In this document: one piece after another, positions 8,758-17,047 of the stretch
Numbering within the stretch: position 1 is the stretch's first letter
How the letters are laid out: each line of letters opens with the position of its first letter
Assembly: GCA_963735465.1 (NCBI GenBank)
Contig: CAVTLA010000001.1
Span: forward strand, 558,001-622,000
Direction: 5' to 3'
Source of the DNA: DASZHJ01 sp963735465
GTDB taxonomy: Bacteria > Pseudomonadota > Alphaproteobacteria > ATCC43930 > CGMCC-115725
DNA length: 64,000 nt
The notes under the pieces: model-generated
The model's database searches: none
Seen by the model: the letters and a program-made list of their open reading frames with translations, nothing else
What the model was told of the DNA's origin: nothing
Made by a program: the position numbers and the translations under genes

Positions 8758-10494
8758 CTAGCGCCAGAGATTGGTCCGGGCCAGATCGATGATCTCGTCC
8801 CCCCTGCCGCTCATCACCGCCTTCACCATGTAGAGGGTGAAGCCTTTCGCCATCTCGAGGGTGACCGCCGGCGGCATGGCGAGCTCGGTCCGGTTGACGA
8901 CGGCGTCCACCAGCACCGGCCCGTCATGGGCGAGAGCGGCGGCGATGCCATCGCCCACTTCCGCGGGATCCTCGAGCCGGATGCCCTTGATCCCCACGGC
9001 CTCGGCCATGGCGGCGAAATTGGGGTTCTTGAAGCCGGTGCCGAAATCGACGAAACCCGTCGACTTCTGCTCGAGCTCGATGAAGCCCAGCGCGCTGTTG
9101 TTGAACACCACGATTTTCGCCGGCAGGCCGAGCTGAACGAGGCTCAGGAAATCGCCCATCAGCATGCTGAAGCCGCCGTCGCCGGCGAGCGCGATCACCT
9201 GCCGGTCCGGAAAGGCCTTCTGGGCGCCGATGGCCTGGGCCATGGCATTGGCCATGGAGCCGTGCCAGAAGGAGCCGATCAGCCGCCGCCTGCCGTTCAT
9301 CGCGAGATAGCGCGCGGCCCACACCGTCGGCAGGCCCACGTCGCAGGTGAAGATCGCATCCGCGGAGGCGCGGTCGCTGACGGCCTTCGCGACCTGCTGC
9401 GGATGGATGAGCCTCTTGCCGGGGGTGCCGGTCGCGAGAGCGTCCAGCTCCTTCCGCGCCTTGGCATAGTGCTGCTGTGCCTGAGTGAGATGCGTGGCGT
9501 CGCTTTGCTGCTGGAGCAGAGGCAGGAGCGCTGACAGGGTCGCGCGGACGTCGCCGACCACGCCGAGGTCGAGGGATGCGCGCTTGCCCAGCTGCTCGGC
9601 ACGGAGGTCCACCTGGGCGATGCGGACGCTAGCGCCTTCCGGATAGAACTGGCGATAGGGGAAGTCCGTCCCCAGCATCAGCAGGATGTCGCAATCGAGC
9701 ATCGCATAGTAGCCGGAGGAGAAGCCGATGAGGCCGGTCATGCCGACGTCGTAGGGATTCTCCCACTCGACATGCTCCTTGCCACGGAGCGCATGCACGA
9801 TCGGCGCCTTGAGGCGCTCGGCCACGGCCAGGAGCTCCCCATGAGCCCCCTGACATCCGGAGCCGCAGAGGATCGTGGCGCGGCCGCCACCGTTCAGCAG
9901 TGCTGCCAGCCGGTCGAGATCGTTCTTCCGGGGCGTCACCACGGGCGCCGCAGGCAGCAGCCCGTCGGGCTTCGGCCCGGCCGCGTTGGGCGCGGGCTGC
10001 AGAGCGACGTCGCCGGGGATCACCACCACGGAGACGCCGCGCTTCCCCACCGCCTCTCGGATCGCCACTTCGAGGGTGCGGGGCATCTGGTTGGCGCTCG
10101 AAATGAACTCGCAATAGTGGCTGCACTCCTTGAAGAGGCTCTGCGGGTGGGTCTCCTGGAAATAGCCGGCGCCGATCTCGGCCGAGGGGATATGCGCGGC
10201 GATGCCCAGCACCGGCACGCGGGACCGATGGCAATCGAACAGGCCATTGATCAGGTGCAGGTTGCCTGGCCCGCAGCTGCCGGCGCAGACGGCGAGGTCA
10301 CCAGTGAGATGGGCTTCGGCACCGGCCGCGAAGGCGGCGACCTCCTCGTGCCGAACATGAACCCACTCGATCTTTCCGTGCCGGCGGATGGCGTCGGTGA
10401 TCCCGTTCAAACTATCGCCGACAATGCCGTATATCCGCTTCACGCCGGCGGCAGCGAGAGTTTCCACGAACTGATCGGCGACACTGCGTGCCAT
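8758..10494 (-). CDS. poxB: Ubiquinone-dependent pyruvate dehydrogenase (PoxB)
   Basis: 578-residue ThDP/FAD flavoenzyme that decarboxylates pyruvate to acetate and CO2 and feeds electrons to ubiquinone at the membrane. The catalytic glutamate context is VRHEEVAAFAAGAEAHLTG, the ThDP motif is GDGGFSMLMGDFLSLVQ closed by FNNSALGF, and the C-terminus AKGFTLYMVKAVMSGRGDEI ending in TNLWR closely resembles the amphipathic lipid-binding helix of E. coli PoxB, so membrane activation is likely. The start at 10494 (MARSVADQFVETLAAAG) aligns with the family. It is first in an operon with cydA and cydB. A second, more diverged paralogue lies at 4324-6042. In E. coli poxB is a stationary-phase gene; here regulation is likely through the conserved element at 10710-10796. 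Confidence 0.95.
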   Translation of the reverse strand: MARSVADQFVETLAAAGVKRIYGIVGDSLNGITDAIRRHGKIEWVHVRHEEVAAFAAGAEAHLTGDLAVCAGSCGPGNLHLINGLFDCHRSRVPVLGIAAHIPSAEIGAGYFQETHPQSLFKECSHYCEFISSANQMPRTLEVAIREAVGKRGVSVVVIPGDVALQPAPNAAGPKPDGLLPAAPVVTPRKNDLDRLAALLNGGGRATILCGSGCQGAHGELLAVAERLKAPIVHALRGKEHVEWENPYDVGMTGLIGFSSGYYAMLDCDILLMLGTDFPYRQFYPEGASVRIAQVDLRAEQLGKRASLDLGVVGDVRATLSALLPLLQQQSDATHLTQAQQHYAKARKELDALATGTPGKRLIHPQQVAKAVSDRASADAIFTCDVGLPTVWAARYLAMNGRRRLIGSFWHGSMANAMAQAIGAQKAFPDRQVIALAGDGGFSMLMGDFLSLVQLGLPAKIVVFNNSALGFIELEQKSTGFVDFGTGFKNPNFAAMAEAVGIKGIRLEDPAEVGDGIAAALAHDGPVLVDAVVNRTELAMPPAVTLEMAKGFTLYMVKAVMSGRGDEIIDLARTNLWR

Positions 10495-10709
10495 CTCGTC
10501 TCTCCGTCACAGGGTGCTGAGGTGGCTCTCGCGGCGCATCAGCTGGCGATTTCCCATGCCGCAACCGGGCGCGCGACGATCGGATGGCTTCCGCTGGCCA
10601 ATTGGATAAAAGCTGTCTGTCTTTCCGACATTGGCGCTGGAGCGGCTTGCGCAGTCTTGCTCGCTCTTGCGATTGTTTTTCCGTCGCATCGAGCCGTGCA
10701 TCGTTTAGC

Positions 10710-10796
10710 GCCTGTGTGTCCGGCCGCGGGGCTGGGCCGGTGCTTTCGCGGAAACTTGCTTTGAAAGTACCGATCGAAATACCCCCCAGATGGGGG
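10710..10796 (-). repeat. 87-bp duplicated upstream element, copy 2 (in front of poxB-cydAB)
   Basis: Ungapped match to 6141-6227 (73 of 87 identical). It keeps the G/C palindrome and the block AAACTTGCTTTGAA (plus strand) nearly intact, while a short stretch in the GC-rich part has drifted, which looks like selection on specific sites. It lies 215 bases upstream of the poxB start at 10494, further than copy 1 from its gene, leaving a long leader (10495-10709) in which I see no gene. Confidence 0.8.
10783..10796. promoter_or_regulatory. CCCCC-N4-GGGGG palindrome, site 2
   Basis: Same 14 bases as site 1 (CCCCCAGATGGGGG), preceded by one more C. It lies between the leftward poxB-cydAB operon and rightward small open frames starting at 10804 and 10882, so it could serve either direction. 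Confidence 0.6.
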
Positions 10797-10881
10797 ACAC
10801 GCCATGTTCATTGACGGAGCCGCGTCGGATCGGTCCGCCCGCTATCCTGTGACCGCCGAGGAGTTTTGTGCGGAGTGAGCC

Positions 10882-11028
10882 ATGTACCGAGAGGATGCTC
10901 GATACCGCTGGATTGAACGTCGGTATGCCATCGCGTCAGAGCCCGACGCACTCCACCGATATCCGGGCGCCGGCACCGATCAAGCCCAGGGCGTGCGCGC
11001 GCGAAACGACCTGGGCGCGCGTGTCTAG
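10882..11028 (+). CDS. Possible 48-residue small protein, unknown
   Basis: A short frame starting ATG at 10882 (MYREDARYRWIERRYAIASE) with CGGAG seven to eight bases upstream, ending in TAG at 11028. It is strongly charged and has no hydrophobic segment. A 24-codon frame (10804-10878, MFIDGAASDRSARY) ends three bases before it, so the two could be a leader and a small gene coupled by TGA-GCC-ATG. They begin just past the palindrome at 10783-10796. I recognise no family. The rest of the gap up to 11290 shows nothing I can support. Chance open frames of this size are common in GC-rich DNA, so this stays tentative. Confidence 0.25.
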   Translation: MYREDARYRWIERRYAIASEPDALHRYPGAGTDQAQGVRARNDLGARV

Positions 11029-11290
11029 AGCGTCATAGCTTCATCCATCGTCATCGCCGGTCGTGGCGTACCGATGTCCCGAACGCGCCGCGAAAGTACG
11101 CTGAGAAAAATTCGCTCGTCAGGCGATGACCTGCGCGAGGGGCGATAGGTCGCTGCCCGTCCCGGAAGCGATTCGGAATCCCAGATGCTGGAAGCGGAGC
11201 AATTGCAGCGGATCTTCAGGAACCGAGTTGCCTCACGAGGCAATCGATTGAGGGCATATGAAGGGAGGTGTGGCGGCGAGAGAACCGTTT

Positions 11291-14068
11291 CTATCGATGA
11301 GTGCCGACCAAACCTAGAATTTGAGCGCGTGCCACCGCCTGTATCCGCTTTTCAACCCCGAGCTTGATGAAGATGTGCTTTATGTGCGACTTCACCGTTT
11401 CGGGAGCGATGGCAAGGTCCTTCGCAATTTCCTTGTTGGACCGACCCTCAGCGATCAAACCGAGTATGTCGCCTTCGCGCGGGCTCAGCGGCTCAGCAAC
11501 CGCCGATGTGGGAGCCTGCAGCGGCTCAGACTCGTAACGCGACTTCCAAGCGATACTCAAGTTGGAGACATAGGACACTAGCTCGCGCGGGCCGCCGGAT
11601 CGCTCCGCCTTGTCCCGGAAGGCTGCAAGCAAGGGTCCGATTTCCTTCCCCTCATCCAAAATGGGCTGATAGATGCCCGCCCGGGCGAATACAGCGACGA
11701 TATCGCTGAAGGATTCCAACGCCTCGGCGACTTGCTTCGCTCTGAATCTCACGGTCGCCGCGTGCGTCTGGACCCGGAGTGCCGAGTGACGATCGCGGGC
11801 GCTCTCGAACTCCTGCCGCAGTCGATCCAGAATTGGGATGGCGTCCCCGAACCGTCCTTCCGCAGAGGCGATATAAGCGCGCCCAAACGCCGCGTAGCGA
11901 TGGATATCCGACCAGGCGCAATTGGCGGGGGCCGGATAGCTTGCAGCGAGGCGCTCCAATTTCCTAAGACACCCGGCGCCTTCATCGATCCGGCCGTCAT
12001 TCAAGTATAGCCGCAACTGCTCCAAAACGGCAGCGGCGCTCAAACGTCCCCAGCCACGCGCGGTGCCCTGGTTCTCGGCCAATTCCAGCAAGCTGTGGGC
12101 CCACTCCAGATTCGTCCTGTGTACAGCAATTCTCGCCATCACGGAGTAGGCGCTCAACACGCAGTCCAGCATTGCCCCAGCGTTGATGAGCGGCAGGCGG
12201 TAGATCAGCAGGGATTCCGCTTCATCCAGCCGACCCTGCTCGTATCGAATGCGAGCGATCAAGCTTGCGGGTAACGCCGCCGCGACTGAGTTCGGGCCGA
12301 CGTGCTGTTCGGCAAGTCGCAGGGCGTCAAGGTAATAGCGATCTGCCGAGGCAATGCGCAATTGCTGGGATTCTGCCATTCCCTGCAGGCAGCGGTAATA
12401 AACTGACGCGAAGACATTCCTCCGATCCTCGTCGATCGAGTAAGGAATCCATGGCGTCGCGTAGAACTCTTTTATATCTCCCCTTTTCAATCGACCAAAT
12501 CGAAGAACGTTCGAGGCAACATTAGCGGTCCAGGGGTCCGCCGTTTGACCCAGACAATCCTCCGCAATGGATAGCGCTGCTTCGCTGTCATCCTTCAGCG
12601 CGAGCGCGACCGAGCGTATCGTATCGAATTCGCATCGAAAGGTTTTCTCATCGTGCGAATTATCTGCGCTACTATCTCGCTCGACTTCACGCACCAACGC
12701 GAGTGCCTCGTCATATCGGACGGCGAGCGCCATGCTCCAAGCTATGGCCAGCCCAACCTCGGGCTGGCCACGCATGAGTCCAGTTGGGAAAAGGCGTTGC
12801 CAGCCAAGCAAGGTGAAAAGGTCACCTCTCTTGACCAGGGGCATCGCGCAATTCTTGATCCAGCTAAGCGCTCGGACTGAATCGCCCGCCGCGAACGCAT
12901 GCTGCACGGCTTCCGCCCATAATTCTTGAGCCGCGTACCAGAGGGATGCTCGTTGATGCAGCCCAGGAATTTCGTTGCCAAATTCCGACTCGAGCCTCGA
13001 ATTCAAATACTCGGAAAGGAGCGGGTGATAGCGATACCATTGGCCTTCCTGATCGAGCGGCACAAGCAGCAGCTGACGTTGCTCGATTGAGCGAAGTAGC
13101 TCCTGGCCAGAGTTCGTTCCAGTGACAGCCTCGCACAACGGCGCACAGAGCCGGTCTAGCAACGCGGTGCGGATCATGAACCGAACCATATCGCGCGGCA
13201 GCCCATCGAGCATTTCTTCGAGATAAGCGCCGATCGGGCGCTGCGCGCCGGAAAGGTCGCGTACGTACTGCCCGAAATCCTGCTTCAACTGAGTCGAAGT
13301 GGACGCCACGACCCTCAGGGCGGCCGGCCAGCCCTCCGTCTTCTCATGCAACAGCCTTACGTCGGAAGGCACCAGAGTGCCCGGTCTCTCAGCCTCAATA
13401 AAATGCCGCGTTTCTTGCAGATCAAATCGCAACGCCGGGGCATCGATTTCCAGGAATTTGTTCTGAGCACGCAGTGAGGCCAGAGGGAAGGGCGGTTCTG
13501 TTCGGGTAGTCAGCACGACGTGGCAATGTGACGGTGCATGTTTCAAGAAGAACGCTAGCGCCTCATGGATCTCTGAACTGGTGATCCAGTGATAGTCTTC
13601 CAGGAACAAGTATAGCTCGTCGTCGACGTCAGCCAGATCATTCACGAGGGTCGACAAAATGGCGCGCGGATTGATGAGGGAACTCTCCCGAATCAGATCG
13701 ATAGCGCCGGCGCCCACGGCGCTGCAGGCTCGTTGTAGAGCGTGACATAGATAGAAGATAAAAGTCGGCGGCTCGTCGTCGTCGGGATCGATGGTGAGCC
13801 ACCCGACGAGATTGCCGCTCTGTTGGAGCTCTTGCGACCAGGCCGCGGCCAACGAGGTCTTGCCGAACCCCGCCGGGGCCTTGATCACAGCCAGTCTCTT
13901 TCCTGAGAGCTGCGAAACCATGTCCAGGAGCCGTGGACGCGGGATCAGCCCCTGGCACCGCGGCGGAACGAGCTTTGTCGCGAGGAATTGGAGCGGTTTC
14001 CCGTCAAGGATAGCGCCCTTGAGAGGGGGTGGCTCGCTGGCGGAGTCCGTTGAAGGTGGCTCTCTCAA
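11291..14068 (-). CDS. LAL/MalT-type LuxR-family transcriptional regulator
   Basis: Large ATP-dependent activator of 925 residues. A Walker A motif at about residues 64-72 (APAGFGKTS) begins a STAND NTPase domain (LFLEDYHWI acting as Walker B, LTTRTEPPFPL as sensor), followed by a long helical repeat region and a C-terminal LuxR helix-turn-helix (PLSPREGDILGLIAEGRSNK, EIAKDLAIAPETVKSHIKHI). That order is the LAL/MalT class. The open frame starts with TTG at 14068 and no convincing ATG lies upstream, so the start is uncertain. It is divergent from the acyl-CoA operon at 14382. Its coding sequence is clearly richer in A+T (12361-12420 is 52% GC by count, against 67% for 8041-8100), a sign of recent acquisition. 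Ligand unknown; probably an acyl-CoA or carbon-source metabolite. Confidence 0.92.
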   Translation of the reverse strand: MREPPSTDSASEPPPLKGAILDGKPLQFLATKLVPPRCQGLIPRPRLLDMVSQLSGKRLAVIKAPAGFGKTSLAAAWSQELQQSGNLVGWLTIDPDDDEPPTFIFYLCHALQRACSAVGAGAIDLIRESSLINPRAILSTLVNDLADVDDELYLFLEDYHWITSSEIHEALAFFLKHAPSHCHVVLTTRTEPPFPLASLRAQNKFLEIDAPALRFDLQETRHFIEAERPGTLVPSDVRLLHEKTEGWPAALRVVASTSTQLKQDFGQYVRDLSGAQRPIGAYLEEMLDGLPRDMVRFMIRTALLDRLCAPLCEAVTGTNSGQELLRSIEQRQLLLVPLDQEGQWYRYHPLLSEYLNSRLESEFGNEIPGLHQRASLWYAAQELWAEAVQHAFAAGDSVRALSWIKNCAMPLVKRGDLFTLLGWQRLFPTGLMRGQPEVGLAIAWSMALAVRYDEALALVREVERDSSADNSHDEKTFRCEFDTIRSVALALKDDSEAALSIAEDCLGQTADPWTANVASNVLRFGRLKRGDIKEFYATPWIPYSIDEDRRNVFASVYYRCLQGMAESQQLRIASADRYYLDALRLAEQHVGPNSVAAALPASLIARIRYEQGRLDEAESLLIYRLPLINAGAMLDCVLSAYSVMARIAVHRTNLEWAHSLLELAENQGTARGWGRLSAAAVLEQLRLYLNDGRIDEGAGCLRKLERLAASYPAPANCAWSDIHRYAAFGRAYIASAEGRFGDAIPILDRLRQEFESARDRHSALRVQTHAATVRFRAKQVAEALESFSDIVAVFARAGIYQPILDEGKEIGPLLAAFRDKAERSGGPRELVSYVSNLSIAWKSRYESEPLQAPTSAVAEPLSPREGDILGLIAEGRSNKEIAKDLAIAPETVKSHIKHIFIKLGVEKRIQAVARAQILGLVGTHR

Positions 14069-14189
14069 TGGTGCGTTCCCTGTCGAAGCACCGCTCGATC
14101 CCAGTTCGGGCCATTGCGCCTCGATCTCGACTATATAGGATTTTGACGGACGCGGAGAAGTCCGCAGGTCGGTCTCGCCGGTGACGCTT

Positions 14190-14297
14190 CCCCCTGTTCG
14201 ATGCTCGGTTTTCCCCCGCTCGCACGTTTACCCGCCGTCTCCTCGCATTCCTACGTCATCCCGCGCATCACCCCCTGCGTCCTCCCCCGCTCAGGGG
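14190..14297. promoter_or_regulatory. Promoter region with C-run half-sites and CCCCC-N4-AGGGG palindrome, site 3
   Basis: Between the LAL regulator and the acyl-CoA dehydrogenase gene, four C-runs lie in the same orientation: CCCCCTG at 14190, CCCCCGCTC at 14213, CCCCCTGCG at 14271 and the full site CCCCCGCTCAGGGG at 14284-14297, 85 bases before the start at 14382. Arrays of asymmetric G/C-run boxes are typical of MalT-like activators, whose published box is GGGGA(T/G)GAGG. Binding by the divergent regulator is inferred. Confidence 0.55.
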
Positions 14298-14381
14298 ATC
14301 GCGCGGAGCATCGGATTGGACGACTCTCGTTGCGAGCGGAAGCAACGGCGGCGGCCTGGCCGAAGTCCGAAGGAGCAATCT

Positions 14382-15599
14382 ATGGCAACGAAAACGGCAC
14401 CGGCAGGGAAAGAGCCGAAGCGGCTTCCCGCACCAAATAGCGATTTTTACCAGCTCGCGGATGTCCTGACCGCCGAGGAGAAGACGATCGTCGGGAAGGT
14501 ACGCGCCTACATGGAGACCAAGGTCCAGCCGATCATCAACAAATACTGGTCCGACGATGCGTTCCCGTTCGAGCTGCTGCCGTCCTTCAAGGAGTTGCAG
14601 CTCGGCGGTTTGGGATTCGAGGGCTATGGCTGCGCGGGCGGAAGCCAGAAGCTGTTCGGCTTCGTCGCGATGGAGATGGCGCGTGTGGACGCGTCGATCT
14701 GCACCTTCTGGGGTGTACATAGTGGCTTGGCCATGGGATCGATCTACCTCGACGGATCGGAAGAGCAGAAGCAGAAGTGGCTCCCGCCGATGGCGCGCTT
14801 CGAGAAGATCGGTTGTTTCGGCCTGACCGAGCCGCTGGTCGGCTCCGGCACGGGCGGCGGGCTTTTGACGACCGCGAAGCGTGAGGGCGACACCTGGGTC
14901 CTCAACGGTCAGAAGCGGTGGATCGGCAACGCACCGTGGTGCGACCTGTCGATCATCTGGGCGCGCGATGTCGCCGACAACCAGGTCAAGGGCTTCATCA
15001 TCGAGAACAAGACCACGCCAGGCTTCGGCGTCGAGAAGATCGAGCGCAAGATCGCGCTCAAAGTCGTTCAGAACGGCCAAATCACGCTGGCGGACGTTCG
15101 GGTGCCCGAAGAGAACCGCCTGCAGGGCGGCAACTCATTCCGTGACACGGCCCGCGTGCTGCGGATGACGCGGTACATGGTGGGCTGGGCCTCGACCGGC
15201 GTCCAGATGGGCGCGTTCGAGGCCACCCTGAAATATGCCCAGGAGCGATTGCAGTTCGGCAAACCGATCGCCTCGTTCCAGATGGTGCAGGATCTTCTCG
15301 CCAAGATGCTCGCCAATATTACGGCGTGCCAGTGCCTGATGCTGCGGCTGGCGCAGATGGATGACGAGGGCAAACTCGCCGATCATCACGCGGCACTGGC
15401 GAAGGCGTTTTGCACGGCAAAGTCACGCGAGACCGTCGCCTGGGGTCGCGAGATATTGGGGGGCAACGGCATCGTCGCAGACTACAACGTCGCACGCTTC
15501 TTCGCGGACGCCGAGGCACTCTATTCCTACGAAGGCACGTATCAGATGCAGAATCTGATCGTCGGCAAGGCCATCACCGGCCTCGGCGCGTTCGTGTGA
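14382..15599 (+). CDS. Acyl-CoA dehydrogenase, glutaryl-CoA dehydrogenase-like
   Basis: FAD-dependent enzyme of 405 residues that introduces a double bond into an acyl-CoA. Visible family blocks are FWGVHSGLAMGSIYLDGSEE, GCFGLTEPLVGSGTGGG, WVLNGQKRWIGNAPWCDL and the C-terminal REILGGNGIVADYNV with the catalytic-base region YSYEGTYQMQNLIVGKAITG. The glutamate in YEGTYQ fits the glutaryl-CoA dehydrogenase / plant ACX4-like branch, but the usual glutaryl-CoA arginine cannot be confirmed here, so the substrate is open. Start ATG at 14382 has AAGGAG eleven bases upstream; the frame is open further to 14181 with no support. First gene of a plus-strand operon with a CoA-transferase, suggesting a carboxylic acid is activated by CoA transfer and then oxidised. 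Confidence 0.92.
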   Translation: MATKTAPAGKEPKRLPAPNSDFYQLADVLTAEEKTIVGKVRAYMETKVQPIINKYWSDDAFPFELLPSFKELQLGGLGFEGYGCAGGSQKLFGFVAMEMARVDASICTFWGVHSGLAMGSIYLDGSEEQKQKWLPPMARFEKIGCFGLTEPLVGSGTGGGLLTTAKREGDTWVLNGQKRWIGNAPWCDLSIIWARDVADNQVKGFIIENKTTPGFGVEKIERKIALKVVQNGQITLADVRVPEENRLQGGNSFRDTARVLRMTRYMVGWASTGVQMGAFEATLKYAQERLQFGKPIASFQMVQDLLAKMLANITACQCLMLRLAQMDDEGKLADHHAALAKAFCTAKSRETVAWGREILGGNGIVADYNVARFFADAEALYSYEGTYQMQNLIVGKAITGLGAFV

Positions 15600-15668
15600 T
15601 ACCGGCGGTACGTCATCGCCGACCCGATGGCAAGAGGCCCCCTCCGCTGCATGAAGGAAGGAGTAGCC

Positions 15669-16895
15669 GTGACGGAAGACAATATCTTTTCCGGATTGAA
15701 GGTCGTTGATCTGGCGAGCTTCATCGCCGGCCCCAGTGCCGCTGTCATCCTGTCGGATTTCGGCGCCGACGTCATCAAGGTGGAGCCGCCGACCGGCGAT
15801 CTCTGGCGCCGTGCCCATAAGCTCCCGCCACAACCGCAGGCCGACGTGCCCTATCAATGGCATCTGGCCAACCGCAACAAGCGCGGCATGACGCTCGATC
15901 TGAAGTCTCCGAGCTCGCGGCAAGTGCTCGAGAAGCTCGTCAAGTGGGCCGACGTGCTCATCGTCAACACCCCGCATCCGGCGCGCAAGAAATTGAAGCT
16001 CGAATACGACGACGTAGTGCAGTGGAACCCGCGCCTGATCTACGCAGATCTCACGGGCTTCGGCGAAAACGGGCCGGACGCCGATCTCCCGGGCTTCGAC
16101 ATTACGGCCTACTGGGCGCGCAGCGGCCTGTTGTCGATGACGCGCGATGCAGGAGCGCCGCCGACCTGGCCGGTTGCCGGCAGCGGCGACAATGCGACCG
16201 CAGTCGGCCTCTACGCGGCCATCCTCACCGCGCTTTATCGGCGTGAGCGGACCGGTCAGGGCGCCTCCGTCACGACCTCGCTGCTCGCTGAAGGTGTCTG
16301 GTCCGCCAGCGTGTCGGTCCAGGCGGCGTTGTGCGACGCGACCTTCTTCCCCCTCCACGACCGGAAGAACCCGGCCAACGCAGCATTGAACGTCTACCGG
16401 GCCGCCGATGGGACCTGGTTCGTCCTCATCGTCACGCCCGACAAGCTTGCGTCCGTGGCGCACGCGATCGGCCGCACAGATCTCTTGACCGACCCACGCT
16501 TCTCCACTCCCACGCAGTTGTTGGCGAACATGCCCCAGCTGATCGAAATTCTCGACGAGGTCTTCGGCGAACAGCCGATGGCGCACTGGCGCGAGGTTTT
16601 CAATGGCGTCCATGTCACGTTCGGTGCCGTACGGGGACCGCAAGACGTCATCAACGATGCCCAACTGCGGTCGAATGACATCGTCGTTCCGCTCGAGGGT
16701 GTCGGCGGCAAGCTGACCTCGACGATCAGCAGCCCGATGCAGGTGCACGGCGTCGCGAAGGTATCCGCAAAGCGCGCTCCGAGGATCGGCGAGCACAACG
16801 AAGAGGTTCTTCAGGAATTGGGATTCAGCGCGGCGGAGATCGATACCTTGCGCGCGAGCGGTGCCGTTCCGAGAGAGCAGGGACGCACGGCGTAG
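15669..16895 (+). CDS. Class III CoA-transferase (CaiB/BaiF family)
   Basis: Transfers CoA between carboxylic acids through an enzyme-aspartyl anhydride; 408 residues. The N-terminal Rossmann-like start reads FSGLKVVDLASFIAGPSAAV followed by LSDFGADVIKVEPPTGDLWR, the canonical family opening; the catalytic Asp should be the one in LPGFDITAYWARSGLLS near residue 160. Start is a GTG at 15669 with AAGGAAGGAG seven bases upstream; an ATG 18 bases earlier (15651) is weaker. It follows the acyl-CoA dehydrogenase by 69 bases, and together they resemble carnitine- or other carboxylate-CoA pathways. A second, unusual CoA-transferase closes the same cluster at 18944. Confidence 0.93.
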   Translation: MTEDNIFSGLKVVDLASFIAGPSAAVILSDFGADVIKVEPPTGDLWRRAHKLPPQPQADVPYQWHLANRNKRGMTLDLKSPSSRQVLEKLVKWADVLIVNTPHPARKKLKLEYDDVVQWNPRLIYADLTGFGENGPDADLPGFDITAYWARSGLLSMTRDAGAPPTWPVAGSGDNATAVGLYAAILTALYRRERTGQGASVTTSLLAEGVWSASVSVQAALCDATFFPLHDRKNPANAALNVYRAADGTWFVLIVTPDKLASVAHAIGRTDLLTDPRFSTPTQLLANMPQLIEILDEVFGEQPMAHWREVFNGVHVTFGAVRGPQDVINDAQLRSNDIVVPLEGVGGKLTSTISSPMQVHGVAKVSAKRAPRIGEHNEEVLQELGFSAAEIDTLRASGAVPREQGRTA

Positions 16896-16971
16896 CGCTC
16901 CGGGGCCCCAGTGGCTGCGTGGATCGGGCGAACAGAGGATACAAGCAGGTCACCAAGAATGTCCCCACCGT

Positions 16972-16985
16972 CCCCCATACAGGGG
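16972..16985. promoter_or_regulatory. CCCCC-N4-AGGGG palindrome, site 4
   Basis: CCCCCATACAGGGG in the 152-base gap before the 3-hydroxyacyl-CoA dehydrogenase start at 17048 (62 bases from site end to start). The arms and spacing equal those of sites 1-3 while the centre differs. It implies the downstream genes have their own, co-regulated promoter. Confidence 0.55.
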
Positions 16986-17047
16986 ATATCGCCAGCGTGT
17001 TTCATCACAGAGATATAGGCGAGGCGAGACCGAAGGAGCTGCCAATC

